Below, piece after piece: positions 8,213 through 16,018 of a stretch of 64,000 nt of DNA (position 1 is its first letter; each line of letters begins with the position of its first letter). The notes beneath the pieces are model-generated. The model was not told the DNA's origin and did no database searches. It saw nothing but the letters and a program-made list of their open reading frames with translations. The DNA is from RGIG4608 sp045651165 (GTDB lineage: Bacteria > Bacillota > Clostridia > Oscillospirales > CAG-272), in contig JAZRRX010000058.1 of assembly GCA_045651165.1 (NCBI GenBank), positions 1-64,000 of the forward strand. Reading direction: 5' to 3'. A program made the position numbers and the translations under genes.

Positions 8213-8214
8213 CT

Positions 8215-9048
8215 TTATCTTTTCTTGCCGAGTTCCCAAAAAGCAATAGCACCTGCTGCGCCCACGTTTAGTGAGTCCACGTTATGATACATTGGTATTT
8301 TAACTGTATAGTCGCAATCTTCAATTGTCTTTGGAGTTAAGCCAGTACCCTCTGTACCAAGAATAATAGCAAGTTTTTCTTCTTTGTGAAGTTGTGGATT
8401 ATCAATATCAATAGTATCGTTTCGCAAAGCCATAGCGAGAGTTTTGAAGCCGAGATTTTTCAAATCCTGCATTTTTGCAGGCCAATCGGCTTTTGTTTCA
8501 CCAATTTTGGTCCACGGAACTTGAAATACAGTTCCCATGCTAACCCTTACTGCGCGACGGCATAATGGATCGCAACAAGTTGGAGTTACAAGAACTGCAT
8601 CAATGCCAAGAGCCGCCGCTGAGCGAAATAGTGCACCGATATTGGTTGAGTCGGTTATCTCCTCGAAAACGGCAATTCTACGTGCATTTTGGCACAATTC
8701 TTCAACAGTGGAAAGGGTGGGGCGCAACATAGCGCAAAGAGCACCGCGTGTTAATTCAAATCCCGTCAGTGATGTCAAAATATCACGCGAGGCGGTATAA
8801 ATCGGGGTGTTTTCGGGCAATTTTGCAATAATGTCCCCAACTGCACCGCTTTTAATAAGGCGCTCATCTGTCAAAAATGAAACAGGGATACATCCTGAAT
8901 TCATTGCAACCTCAATAACTGTGGGACTTTCGGCAATAAATATTCCTTTTTCTGGTTCTAATTTGTTTCTTAACTGTGAGCCTGTAAGACGCACATAAAC
9001 GTCAAGGGCGCTATCGTTAAAATTAGTTATTTCTATGATATTTGGCAT
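8215..9048 (-). CDS. TrmH/SpoU-family RNA 2'-O-ribose methyltransferase
   Basis: 277-aa SPOUT methyltransferase that 2'-O-methylates a ribose in rRNA or tRNA using SAM; the exact target cannot be inferred. An N-terminal substrate-binding domain (about 1-110, SpoU_sub_bind-like) precedes the SPOUT knot. Motif 1 is the DSTNIGALFRSAAALG segment, motif 2 is LAIILGTEGTGL, and motif 3 is SLNVGAAGAIAFWEL, all intact. The start is preceded by AAGGAA. It has its own promoter (9079-9107), back to back with the serine dehydratase promoter. Confidence 0.92.
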   Translation of the reverse strand: MPNIIEITNFNDSALDVYVRLTGSQLRNKLEPEKGIFIAESPTVIEVAMNSGCIPVSFLTDERLIKSGAVGDIIAKLPENTPIYTASRDILTSLTGFELTRGALCAMLRPTLSTVEELCQNARRIAVFEEITDSTNIGALFRSAAALGIDAVLVTPTCCDPLCRRAVRVSMGTVFQVPWTKIGETKADWPAKMQDLKNLGFKTLAMALRNDTIDIDNPQLHKEEKLAIILGTEGTGLTPKTIEDCDYTVKIPMYHNVDSLNVGAAGAIAFWELGKKR

Positions 9049-9078
9049 AATAATTCCTTTGCAAATTTTCTCTATATT

Positions 9079-9107
9079 ATTGTAACTTTTTTCTGTTAAA
9101 ATGTCAA
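9079..9107 (-). promoter_or_regulatory. Promoter of the SpoU methyltransferase (leftward)
   Basis: On the minus strand: TTGACA (complement of 9102-9107), 17-bp spacer, TACAAT (complement of 9079-9084). Its -35 lies 7 bp from the -35 of the divergent promoter. Confidence 0.85.
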
Positions 9108-9120
9108 TAATTTATTGACA
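9102..9120. promoter_or_regulatory. 19-bp palindrome spanning two divergent -35 elements
   Basis: TGTCAATAA-T-TTATTGACA: 9-bp perfect arms around one central base. The outer 6 bp of each arm are the two -35 hexamers, and three further bp per arm also match. It could be an operator for the XRE domain encoded immediately to the right, or simply two abutting -35 boxes. Confidence 0.5.
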
Positions 9121-9143
9121 AATATATAGAATTTTGCTATAAT
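9115..9143 (+). promoter_or_regulatory. Promoter of the HTH-serine dehydratase gene
   Basis: TTGACA (9115-9120), 17-bp spacer, TATAAT (9138-9143): perfect sigma-A consensus, 39 nt before the start codon. Confidence 0.92.
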
Positions 9144-9181
9144 TTACTCAACCTAAAGTTGATTTTAAAAGGGGATAAAAA

Positions 9182-10612
9182 ATGAGAAGTCAAGGCGAAA
9201 GAATTAAAAAGTTAAGAAAATCCAAGGGTGTTACTCAACGTGAGTTGGCAGAACGACTTGGGATTAGCGAGCAAGCAATTTCTAAATGGGAGAAAAATCT
9301 TTCTAATCCTTCAACTAAAAATCTTTTGCAGATAGCCAAGATTTTTGGTGTATCAATAACATATTTTTATCAAGATGAAGAAACTCAAAGCAAAAAAATC
9401 ACAAAAGAGGGTGGAATGGCATCTCTTCGTGAGCTTTATAAGATAGGACGTGGGCCTTCAAGTTCACATACAATAGGCCCTGAGCGCGCGTGTTTGCGTT
9501 TTAAGAGTGAACACCCTGCTGAAAGCTATAAGGCAATTCTTTATGGTTCTCTTTCAAAAACAGGCAAAGGGCACGGCACAGATTACGTTATAAAGCAAAC
9601 ATTTTTGCCTCAAATTTGTGAAGTTGAATTTGACTTTGATACGGAGTGTACAGTACATCCCAACACTATGGATTTAATTGCTATCAGCGAGGGGGAAATT
9701 GTTGCAAAACAACGTTTTTACAGTGTTGGTGGGGGAAGCATAATTGCAGATGGTGAAACTCTTGCAAAAAGTGATATGATTTATCCTCTTGACACTTTTA
9801 AGGATATTGCGCAATATTGTCGTCAAAATGGCATTAGAATTTGGGAATATGCATTTGAGATTGAGGGCGAGGGCTTTTATGCCCATATGGAAAAAATATG
9901 GGAAGCTATGAAACACTCAATGATAGCAGGAATGTCTGATGAAGGCATTTTGCCAGGTGGTCTTGGTGTGCACAAAAAAGCAAAACAATTATATAATAGC
10001 TATAAAGAGAATGAAAACCGTGAAACACGCGAGGACCGACTTGTTTGCGCGCTTGCATTTGCCGTTGGTGAGCAAAATGCGGCGGGTGAAAAGATAGTTA
10101 CAGCGCCCACATGTGGTGCGGCAGGCGTTCTTCCATCAGTAATGCTCTATCACAAGCATAAAAAGGGAGCAACTGATGACGATATTATCAAGGCACTCAC
10201 AACTGCTGGTGTTGTTGGTAACCTTATTAAGCACAATGCATCAATCTCAGGTGCTGAGTGTGGATGTCAAGCAGAGATTGGTAGCGCTTGTTCTATGGCA
10301 GCAGCTGCTCTTGCAGAGCTTTATGGAATGGATATCGATAAGATTGAATATGCGGCAGAAATAGCACTTGAACACCATTTAGGACTTACTTGCGACCCAA
10401 TTTGTGGACTTGTGCAGATACCTTGCATTGAAAGAAATGCGGTTGCGGCAATGCGTGCTATAAATGCGGCAAATCTTGCTGATTTGCTTTTTGACACAAG
10501 AAAAATATCCTTTGACAAGGTCGTTATCGCTATGAAGGAAACGGGGGACGATATGTCACCTGCTTATAAAGAAACTAGCGAAGCGGGACTTGCAAAAATT
10601 GCAGTTGAGTAG
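9182..10612 (+). CDS. XRE-type HTH fused to iron-sulfur L-serine dehydratase
   Basis: 476 aa with two recognisable parts. Residues about 5-62 are a Cro/CI-type helix-turn-helix (GVTQRELAERLGISEQAISKWE). Residues about 79-476 are a complete single-chain [4Fe-4S] L-serine ammonia-lyase (serine to pyruvate plus ammonia), with GRGPSSSHTIGPERA in the beta part. Cluster Cys candidates are in APTCGAAG, SGAECGCQ and CDPICGLVQIPC. Free-standing enzymes begin near residue 79, where an in-frame ATG (9416) has a ribosome-site-like GAGGGTGG just upstream. A shorter enzyme-only product is therefore possible. The fusion suggests DNA binding linked to serine or cluster status; that is inference. ddl follows 19 nt later. 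Confidence 0.88.
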   Translation: MRSQGERIKKLRKSKGVTQRELAERLGISEQAISKWEKNLSNPSTKNLLQIAKIFGVSITYFYQDEETQSKKITKEGGMASLRELYKIGRGPSSSHTIGPERACLRFKSEHPAESYKAILYGSLSKTGKGHGTDYVIKQTFLPQICEVEFDFDTECTVHPNTMDLIAISEGEIVAKQRFYSVGGGSIIADGETLAKSDMIYPLDTFKDIAQYCRQNGIRIWEYAFEIEGEGFYAHMEKIWEAMKHSMIAGMSDEGILPGGLGVHKKAKQLYNSYKENENRETREDRLVCALAFAVGEQNAAGEKIVTAPTCGAAGVLPSVMLYHKHKKGATDDDIIKALTTAGVVGNLIKHNASISGAECGCQAEIGSACSMAAAALAELYGMDIDKIEYAAEIALEHHLGLTCDPICGLVQIPCIERNAVAAMRAINAANLADLLFDTRKISFDKVVIAMKETGDDMSPAYKETSEAGLAKIAVE

Positions 10613-10631
10613 TTAAGAAAGAGGTGTTTTT

Positions 10632-11636
10632 ATGAATATAGTAGTTTTGGCAGGCGGGCTCAGTATGGAGCGAGATGTGTCATTAGCATCGGGCTCACTA
10701 ATTGCGAATGCTTTGCGTGAGTGTGGACAAAATGCCGTGCTTGTCGACCTTTATTACGGAATAGAAAAAGATGAAATGTGCTTTGACAATATGTCTGGCA
10801 GATACAAATACAAAATACCTGAAACAGCACCCGACCTTGAAGCATTAATTAAAGCCAACGGAGATAGACGCGATCCCGTGGGTGAAAATGTTATTGATTT
10901 TTGCAAAATGGCAGACGTTGCTTTTCTGGCACTTCACGGAGGTGTTGGTGAAAATGGTCAACTTCAGGCACTTCTTGAAATGAATGGTATTCGTTTTACG
11001 GGTAGTTCATCCATTGGTTGCATGCTTTCAATGGATAAGATTATTTCAAAGGAACTTATTTCACAGGAGGGTATTCCAACTGCTCGTTGGCTCACAAACA
11101 AGAGTAGCCGAGAGGAGTTAAATGCGCTTGTTCCTTGCTTTGTGAAACCTGCGGATAACGGCTCAAGTGTGGGTGTTACTAAAGTTGTTAGTGAAATTGA
11201 GCTTGACGAGGCGCTTCGTGAGGCAGAGAAGTTTTCTAAAAATATTCTTATTGAAGAGCAGGTAGTGGGCAGAGAATTCTCTGTTGGAATCCTCGACGGA
11301 AAGGCATTGCCCCCCATTGAAATTATTGCATCTGGTGATTTTTACAATTACAAGGTGAAATATCAGGCGGGATTGGCGCATGAGGAATGTCCTGCCAACA
11401 TTGATTCAAAATTGACTAAAAAACTTCAAAAATACGCCGAGCGTGCACACAGAGTGCTTCGCCTTGGCTCATATTCAAGAATCGACTTTATTATGGATGA
11501 ACACGGTGAATTCTTCTTCCTTGAGGCAAACGCGTTGCCCGGAATGACACCGACAAGCTTGTTGCCACAGGAAGCGGCTGCGGCAGGTATTAATTATACA
11601 CAACTTTGCTTAAAGATAATTGAACTTGCAAAATAG
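10632..11636 (+). CDS. ddl: D-alanine--D-alanine ligase family protein
   Basis: 334-aa ATP-grasp ligase joining two D-Ala for the peptidoglycan pentapeptide in the cytoplasm. The N-terminal GGLSMERDVSLASG, the FVKPADNGSSVGV ATP-grasp strand and the metal-binding EANALPGMTP near the C-terminus are present. The last motif reads EANALPGMT where many Ddl have EVNTLPGFT. The sequence is somewhat divergent and a D-Ala-D-X ligase variant cannot be excluded. GAGGTG precedes the ATG. It lies 19 nt after the serine dehydratase fusion without a visible promoter, so the two are probably cotranscribed. Confidence 0.88.
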   Translation: MNIVVLAGGLSMERDVSLASGSLIANALRECGQNAVLVDLYYGIEKDEMCFDNMSGRYKYKIPETAPDLEALIKANGDRRDPVGENVIDFCKMADVAFLALHGGVGENGQLQALLEMNGIRFTGSSSIGCMLSMDKIISKELISQEGIPTARWLTNKSSREELNALVPCFVKPADNGSSVGVTKVVSEIELDEALREAEKFSKNILIEEQVVGREFSVGILDGKALPPIEIIASGDFYNYKVKYQAGLAHEECPANIDSKLTKKLQKYAERAHRVLRLGSYSRIDFIMDEHGEFFFLEANALPGMTPTSLLPQEAAAAGINYTQLCLKIIELAK

Positions 11637-11639
11637 AAA

Positions 11640-11668
11640 AAACACCTGCTATATGCAGGTGTTTTTAT
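11640..11668. terminator. Bidirectional terminator, ddl / FolC-like gene
   Basis: Stem AACACCTGC/GCAGGTGTT (11641-11649 with 11655-11663) with T-rich flank on the plus strand and A-rich flank on the other side. It overlaps the last bases of the leftward gene. Confidence 0.88.
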
Positions 11669-12540
11669 TTTATCTCATCAATTTTGAATTGAACTTTGTG
11701 ATGTAGAGAAAAATCATCTTCACCATTCCACATAAGGACTGTGGGGGAGAGGGAATATAGTTCAAACTCAAGTATAGGTCGTGCACTATCAAGCCCTTTA
11801 TAAATATATGGTCTTGGAGAAGAGAACAATACACTTGCACTTTCTATAGCAAGATGAGCAAGAGAAACATTGTTCAAATCGAGCGCTGAGATATGATACA
11901 AATAAGAATAATGATAAAAGCTTGTACCGAGCAGATTTGCGTCTGCGATAGTTATTTTATTAGCAGAAGCAAGAGTTATCCGTGCTCCCTTATCGTTAGT
12001 TTTGTTTGAAATATAATCAAAATTTTCTTTGTTAGAAAGAGAAATTATCTCTTTAATGCTATCAGGTGCTTTTTTAATTAAACTTGCCACTTTTTCATCA
12101 TCTTGAATAGATAGAATAAGTGCAAATGGGGAAATATATTCCTTTGTGTGATTATAATACTCCTCGCTCATTTCGATTACAGTATATTCATCATTACTGA
12201 TAGAAAGAGTAATAGCCAAAAACAAATCATCATTTGAAAGTGATTTCTTTGTGATTTTTAATAGCTTTTCTGCATTCTCGCAGATAATTTCTTGATTTAT
12301 AGTCAATTCGTTATGTAAAAATCGCTTGTTAAAGTCAACTCTATTAGCATTAATGTAGTGGGTATGACTTATTTCACAAGCAGACATAATTGAACATAGG
12401 AAAGAAGCGACATTGCATGTCCTATTTCCAACAATCAATATAATTTTTGACTTGATATCCTTCGATATCAAGTCAAAAATTTTGCTATTATGTTTTTGTG
12501 TGTTTTTATTAATAAAATTCTTTAGGCTTCTATATGTCAT
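11665..12540 (-). CDS. Degenerate folylpolyglutamate synthase-like (Mur ligase fold) protein
   Basis: 291 aa, not confidently assigned. By eye it follows the layout of FolC/FPGS. IILIVGNRTCNVASFLCSIM sits where FPGS has its GTNGKGS ATP loop, VDFNKRFLHNELTI resembles the FNERI..NG substrate segment, and the final GLDSARPILEFE...PTVLMWNG resembles the GR.E....P.v.lDGAHN boundary. The P-loop GKGS is missing, and the protein stops where the C-terminal glutamate-ligase domain would begin. If the alignment is right it is a catalytically dead paralogue. Its start overlaps the upstream methyltransferase by 4 nt (ATGA), and it is last in a leftward run of five genes. Mostly soluble, with no signal peptide. 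Confidence 0.55.
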   Translation of the reverse strand: MTYRSLKNFINKNTQKHNSKIFDLISKDIKSKIILIVGNRTCNVASFLCSIMSACEISHTHYINANRVDFNKRFLHNELTINQEIICENAEKLLKITKKSLSNDDLFLAITLSISNDEYTVIEMSEEYYNHTKEYISPFALILSIQDDEKVASLIKKAPDSIKEIISLSNKENFDYISNKTNDKGARITLASANKITIADANLLGTSFYHYSYLYHISALDLNNVSLAHLAIESASVLFSSPRPYIYKGLDSARPILEFELYSLSPTVLMWNGEDDFSLHHKVQFKIDEIK

Positions 12541-13712
12541 TTTCCAAGTAAAAATCTTCTTGCCGCTTCATATTCTTGTTTAGCCGCATCCGCTTTTTTG
12601 AGATTTGCAGGTGAGTTTGACTTCTTTATTGCACGAAGAAGAATATTTTTCGGTGTTTCCTCGGGGTCAATAAGCTCAAGAGCAACACATGAATAGTTGT
12701 TTGCCTCAAGTCGCTTAAGGCGGAGTGCATCGGTTGCCGCATCACAAAGCTTTTGACGAAGCATTGAATATTCCGTTACAAAAGAAAGCTCTTTGCAGTT
12801 GATTGTGTGATTTAATTCGTGGTGGCAACAGGGAGTAGACAAAATAACCTTTGCATTTTCCTTTATTGCCTTATCAAGCACAATATCGGTTGCAATATCG
12901 CACGCGTGGAGAGAAATCACAAGGTCGGGTTTCTTTTCGCACTCATACTGAGTTATATCGGCGCAGAAAAATTTAAGATTATCAAAGCCAATATCCGTTG
13001 CAACCTTGTTGCAATATTCAATTACGTCGGCCTTCAAATCAACGCCATACATTTTAACGTCGCGTCCCATCACGTTTTTTAGATAGTGATACACTGCAAA
13101 AGAGAGATAACTCTTTCCGCAACAGAGGTCGTAAACAACAAGTTCACCATCACTATTGAGGTTGGGATAAATATCACGAACATTTTCAACGAATTTATTT
13201 ATTTGTCTATATTTCGATTGTTTTTTGTCGTGAATTCTGCCGTTTTTATCACTTACTCCAAGATATTGAAGAAAGGGGGCGTCGGGTGTGATAATATACT
13301 TTTTTTCTTGATTGTTGCCCAAAATTTCAACCTTTTGGCTGTTGCCAGAGGATATTTTTTGCATGAGATTATTTACACCAATAAGCGTTATCTTGCCCGA
13401 TTTTGATGCCTTGTATTCGCATTCACCTGCGGTTGTGATGAGATTTACTTGCATAGCAGAATCAATCAGTGCGCAAAGGGATGCTTGTGTATTTTCATCA
13501 ATATATATATTTTCGTGCTTTGCCTTGTTATCTGTGTGAAAGCTCTCTGCTTGAAGGCAGAGTTTACCAGAGATATTTTTCAATGTCAAAACAGTTTTAA
13601 GTATGCTCTTATCCTTGTGCTTTGAAAAAACTACTTTTTTAAGCGCTTGATTTTCCGCAGAGCAGAGAATAGCATAGGAGAAATCTTTAATTTTTGCATC
13701 AAAATTCATCAT
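12537..13712 (-). CDS. SAM-dependent methyltransferase (METTL25-like, Methyltransf_32)
   Basis: 391-aa class I methyltransferase. The SAM-binding motif I is VVYDLCCGKSYLSFAVYHYL, and an acidic motif II (MYGVDLKADVIEYC) follows. The family-specific SLHACDIATD and STPCCHHEL segments match the Methyltransf_32/METTL25 group, whose bacterial members are thought to act on RNA or protein; the substrate is unknown. The N-terminal ~160 residues are a separate beta-rich domain. Both ends overlap neighbours by 4 nt (ATGA at each junction), so translation is tightly coupled with the DUF3006 protein upstream and the FolC-like protein downstream. Confidence 0.8.
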   Translation of the reverse strand: MMNFDAKIKDFSYAILCSAENQALKKVVFSKHKDKSILKTVLTLKNISGKLCLQAESFHTDNKAKHENIYIDENTQASLCALIDSAMQVNLITTAGECEYKASKSGKITLIGVNNLMQKISSGNSQKVEILGNNQEKKYIITPDAPFLQYLGVSDKNGRIHDKKQSKYRQINKFVENVRDIYPNLNSDGELVVYDLCCGKSYLSFAVYHYLKNVMGRDVKMYGVDLKADVIEYCNKVATDIGFDNLKFFCADITQYECEKKPDLVISLHACDIATDIVLDKAIKENAKVILSTPCCHHELNHTINCKELSFVTEYSMLRQKLCDAATDALRLKRLEANNYSCVALELIDPEETPKNILLRAIKKSNSPANLKKADAAKQEYEAARRFLLGK

Positions 13713-13969
13713 AATCTCGGAGGTCTCCTGTGTCTATTCATATTGAAAAGTTTTCTCATTCGTGTGGAGATTGCTTCTTTCTTTTCTGCTGTTTCTTCTG
13801 CTAAAAAAACGGGATTTAAAAAGTTTTCTCCGTCAAATTCAATATTGAAGATATCGTTGACCTTCATATCGCCCAAAATTTCTTTGGGAATGAGATATCT
13901 TTTATCATCAAAATCAAGGCATACACCGATATTTTCTTCATATCTATCAAGAACTAATTTTAAAGTCAT
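13709..13969 (-). CDS. DUF3006-like small protein
   Basis: 86 aa. The opening LVLDRYEENIGVCLDFDDKRYLIPKEIL and the following glycine-free beta strand pattern fit the DUF3006 family, small single-domain proteins of unknown function. A basic tail (RMRKLFNMNRHRRPPRL) could bind nucleic acid; this is speculation. It lies between asd and the METTL25-like methyltransferase, overlapping the latter by 4 nt. Confidence 0.7.
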   Translation of the reverse strand: MTLKLVLDRYEENIGVCLDFDDKRYLIPKEILGDMKVNDIFNIEFDGENFLNPVFLAEETAEKKEAISTRMRKLFNMNRHRRPPRL

Positions 13970-13984
13970 AGTATTATGTCCTTT

Positions 13985-15058
13985 TTAATCAAAATATCCT
14001 TTTTTATAAAGAAGCTCAGCGATGAGTACCGCTCCGCCTGCTGCACCACGAAGTGTGTTGTGAGAAAGCCCTACGAATTTATAATCGTAAACATGATCCT
14101 CACGAAGACGTCCAACGGTTACGCCCATTCCACCGTATATATCGCGATCGAGCTTTGCTTGTGGGCGATTGTCTTCTTCAAAATAAGTAATAAACTGCTT
14201 TGGAGCGTGTGGAAGTTCAAGTTCTTGAGGCTCACCACGGAAATTTGCCCAAGCGGACAAAATTTGCTCTTTTGTGGGGTTGTTTCTAAATTTTACAAAC
14301 ACGGCAGCAGTGTGTCCGTCAGTTACGGGAACTCTAATGCACTGTGTTGTAATAACGGGAGCTTTTGCTTTTACAATCTCTCCGTTTTCAATATTTCCCC
14401 AAACTTTTAGGGGTTCTTGTTCACTTTTTTCTTCCTCACCACCGATATAAGGAATGACGTTGTCAACCATTTCTTCCCATTCGGCAAAGGTTTTTCCAGC
14501 ACCCGAGATTGCCTGATAAGTTGTGGCAACTATTTCATAGGGTTCGAACTGAAGAAGGGGAGTGAGAGCGGGAACATAGGACTGAATTGAGCAATTTGGT
14601 TTTACTGCGATAAAGCCACGCTTTGTTCCAAGACGAGTTTTTTGCGCCTCAATAATTGCAAGATGCTCGGGGTTTACTTCGGGAATAACCATAGGAACAT
14701 CTGGTGTAAAGCGATTAGCCGAGTTGTTTGAAACTACGGGGATTTCTGCTTTCGCATACGCTTCTTCAAGCGCCTTTACTTCGTCCTTTTTCATATCAAC
14801 TGCGCAGAAAACAAAATCAACAAGTGGTGCGATTTCGTTTATTTTTTGCGCGTCAATTATAGTAATATTTTTATATTCCTCAGGGATGGGAGTGCTCATC
14901 TTCCAACGAGAGCCAACTGCCTCTACATAGGTTTTTCCTGCACTTCTCGAAGAAGCGGCAAGAACAGTTACCTCAAAATAGGGATGATTTTCAAGTAATG
15001 TAAGAAATCTTTGACCGACCATGCCGGTAGCACCTACGATACCAACTCTTTTTTTCAT
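13985..15058 (-). CDS. asd: Aspartate-semialdehyde dehydrogenase
   Basis: 357 aa; reduces aspartyl-4-phosphate to aspartate semialdehyde with NADPH, feeding lysine/diaminopimelate, threonine and methionine synthesis. The N-terminal Rossmann GIVGATGMVGQRF and the active-site KPNCSIQS with catalytic Cys are present. The latter form is typical of the archaeal/fungal-type enzyme family rather than the classic E. coli type. The start follows GGAGATAAATCTT. The partner aspartokinase is elsewhere in this window (58728-60044). rsmI is 12 nt upstream, in the same leftward run. Confidence 0.95.
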   Translation of the reverse strand: MKKRVGIVGATGMVGQRFLTLLENHPYFEVTVLAASSRSAGKTYVEAVGSRWKMSTPIPEEYKNITIIDAQKINEIAPLVDFVFCAVDMKKDEVKALEEAYAKAEIPVVSNNSANRFTPDVPMVIPEVNPEHLAIIEAQKTRLGTKRGFIAVKPNCSIQSYVPALTPLLQFEPYEIVATTYQAISGAGKTFAEWEEMVDNVIPYIGGEEEKSEQEPLKVWGNIENGEIVKAKAPVITTQCIRVPVTDGHTAAVFVKFRNNPTKEQILSAWANFRGEPQELELPHAPKQFITYFEEDNRPQAKLDRDIYGGMGVTVGRLREDHVYDYKFVGLSHNTLRGAAGGAVLIAELLYKKGYFD

Positions 15059-15070
15059 AAGATTTATCTC

Positions 15071-15952
15071 CTAATTACAGATTTCTTTATAAATTACGTT
15101 TTTGTGAACTCCACGATCCTTGGCGCAAGATTTAATTGCATCCATTTTTGAAAGACCGTTTGAAATATAGAAATTCACATGTTCTTCTATGTTCATATTT
15201 TCAAAGAAGTTTTCTTTTTGTGCTTTTTTGTTGCTTCCTTCAACTATAAGAACATACTCACCTCTTGGAGCATTATTCTCATAGTATTCGACAGCACTCT
15301 TTAGTGTTAAGCGCAGAACTTCTTCATTTTTCTTTGTGAGTTCTCGGCAAAGAGAAATTTTTCTATCTTCACCAAAGGTGTTTTTCATATCTTCAAGGGT
15401 TGCCTTAAGTTTGTGTGGAGCCTCGTGGAAAATCATTGTGCGCTTTTCGTTTTCAAGCTCCAAAAGACGCTCACGACGCTCACCCTTGTTGGCAGAGAGA
15501 AATCCTTCAAAGCAGAATCTACCGGTGGGGAGTCCTGAAAGCGTAAGTGCAACGATACCTGCGCACGCACCGGGGATTGAGGTAACAGGAATATTTTGTT
15601 CTGCACAAAGTGCCACGATATCTTCACCGGGGTCGCTTATGGCAGGAGTGCCTGCGTCAGTAATGAGCGCACAACTTTCTCCACCTTTAAGGCGGTCGGC
15701 AATAACTTGACCGCGTTCTCTCTTGTTATGTTCAAAATAAGAAACCATCGGTTTTTGTATTCCGAGATAGGAAAGAAGCTTCATTGAGTTTCTTGTGTCC
15801 TCTGCGGCTATAAAATCGACCTCGGAGAGCACTTTTATAGCACGCTCTGAAAGATCGGCAAGGTTACCGATGGGTGTTGCCACAAGATAGAGCATACCTT
15901 TTTCGATTTTATTTTTTTCATAATCCAAATTTGTGGATTTAATGCTACTCAT
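15071..15952 (-). CDS. rsmI: 16S rRNA (cytidine1402-2'-O)-methyltransferase RsmI
   Basis: 293-aa tetrapyrrole-methylase-fold enzyme that 2'-O-methylates C1402 of 16S rRNA in the decoding centre. The N-terminal LYLVATPIGNLADLSERA, AAEDTRNSMKLL and ITDAGTPAISDPG are hallmark motifs. I chose the start at 15952 (MSSIK...) because AAGGAG sits 6 nt upstream; the 11-residue longer version starting at 15985 lacks a ribosome site. It is the first gene of the leftward group rsmI-asd-DUF3006-methyltransferase-FolC-like. Confidence 0.95.
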   Translation of the reverse strand: MSSIKSTNLDYEKNKIEKGMLYLVATPIGNLADLSERAIKVLSEVDFIAAEDTRNSMKLLSYLGIQKPMVSYFEHNKRERGQVIADRLKGGESCALITDAGTPAISDPGEDIVALCAEQNIPVTSIPGACAGIVALTLSGLPTGRFCFEGFLSANKGERRERLLELENEKRTMIFHEAPHKLKATLEDMKNTFGEDRKISLCRELTKKNEEVLRLTLKSAVEYYENNAPRGEYVLIVEGSNKKAQKENFFENMNIEEHVNFYISNGLSKMDAIKSCAKDRGVHKNVIYKEICN

Positions 15953-16018
15953 ATTGCTCCTTTCACACAAGTTGTGTTCATACATAAAATGATATTAACG
16001 AAAATAATGGGGGTAATT

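Noticed and set aside
8718..9048. CRISPR, phage or transposon remnants in the window
   Set aside because: No transposase, integrase, phage structural gene or repeat-spacer array was found in any frame I read; the only mobile-looking DNA is the palindromic repeat family.
15965..15977. ACACAA-G-TTGTGT palindrome between rsmI and the amidase as an operator
   Set aside because: Short and AT-biased, lies in the rsmI leader, and no promoter with good hexamers could be placed beside it.
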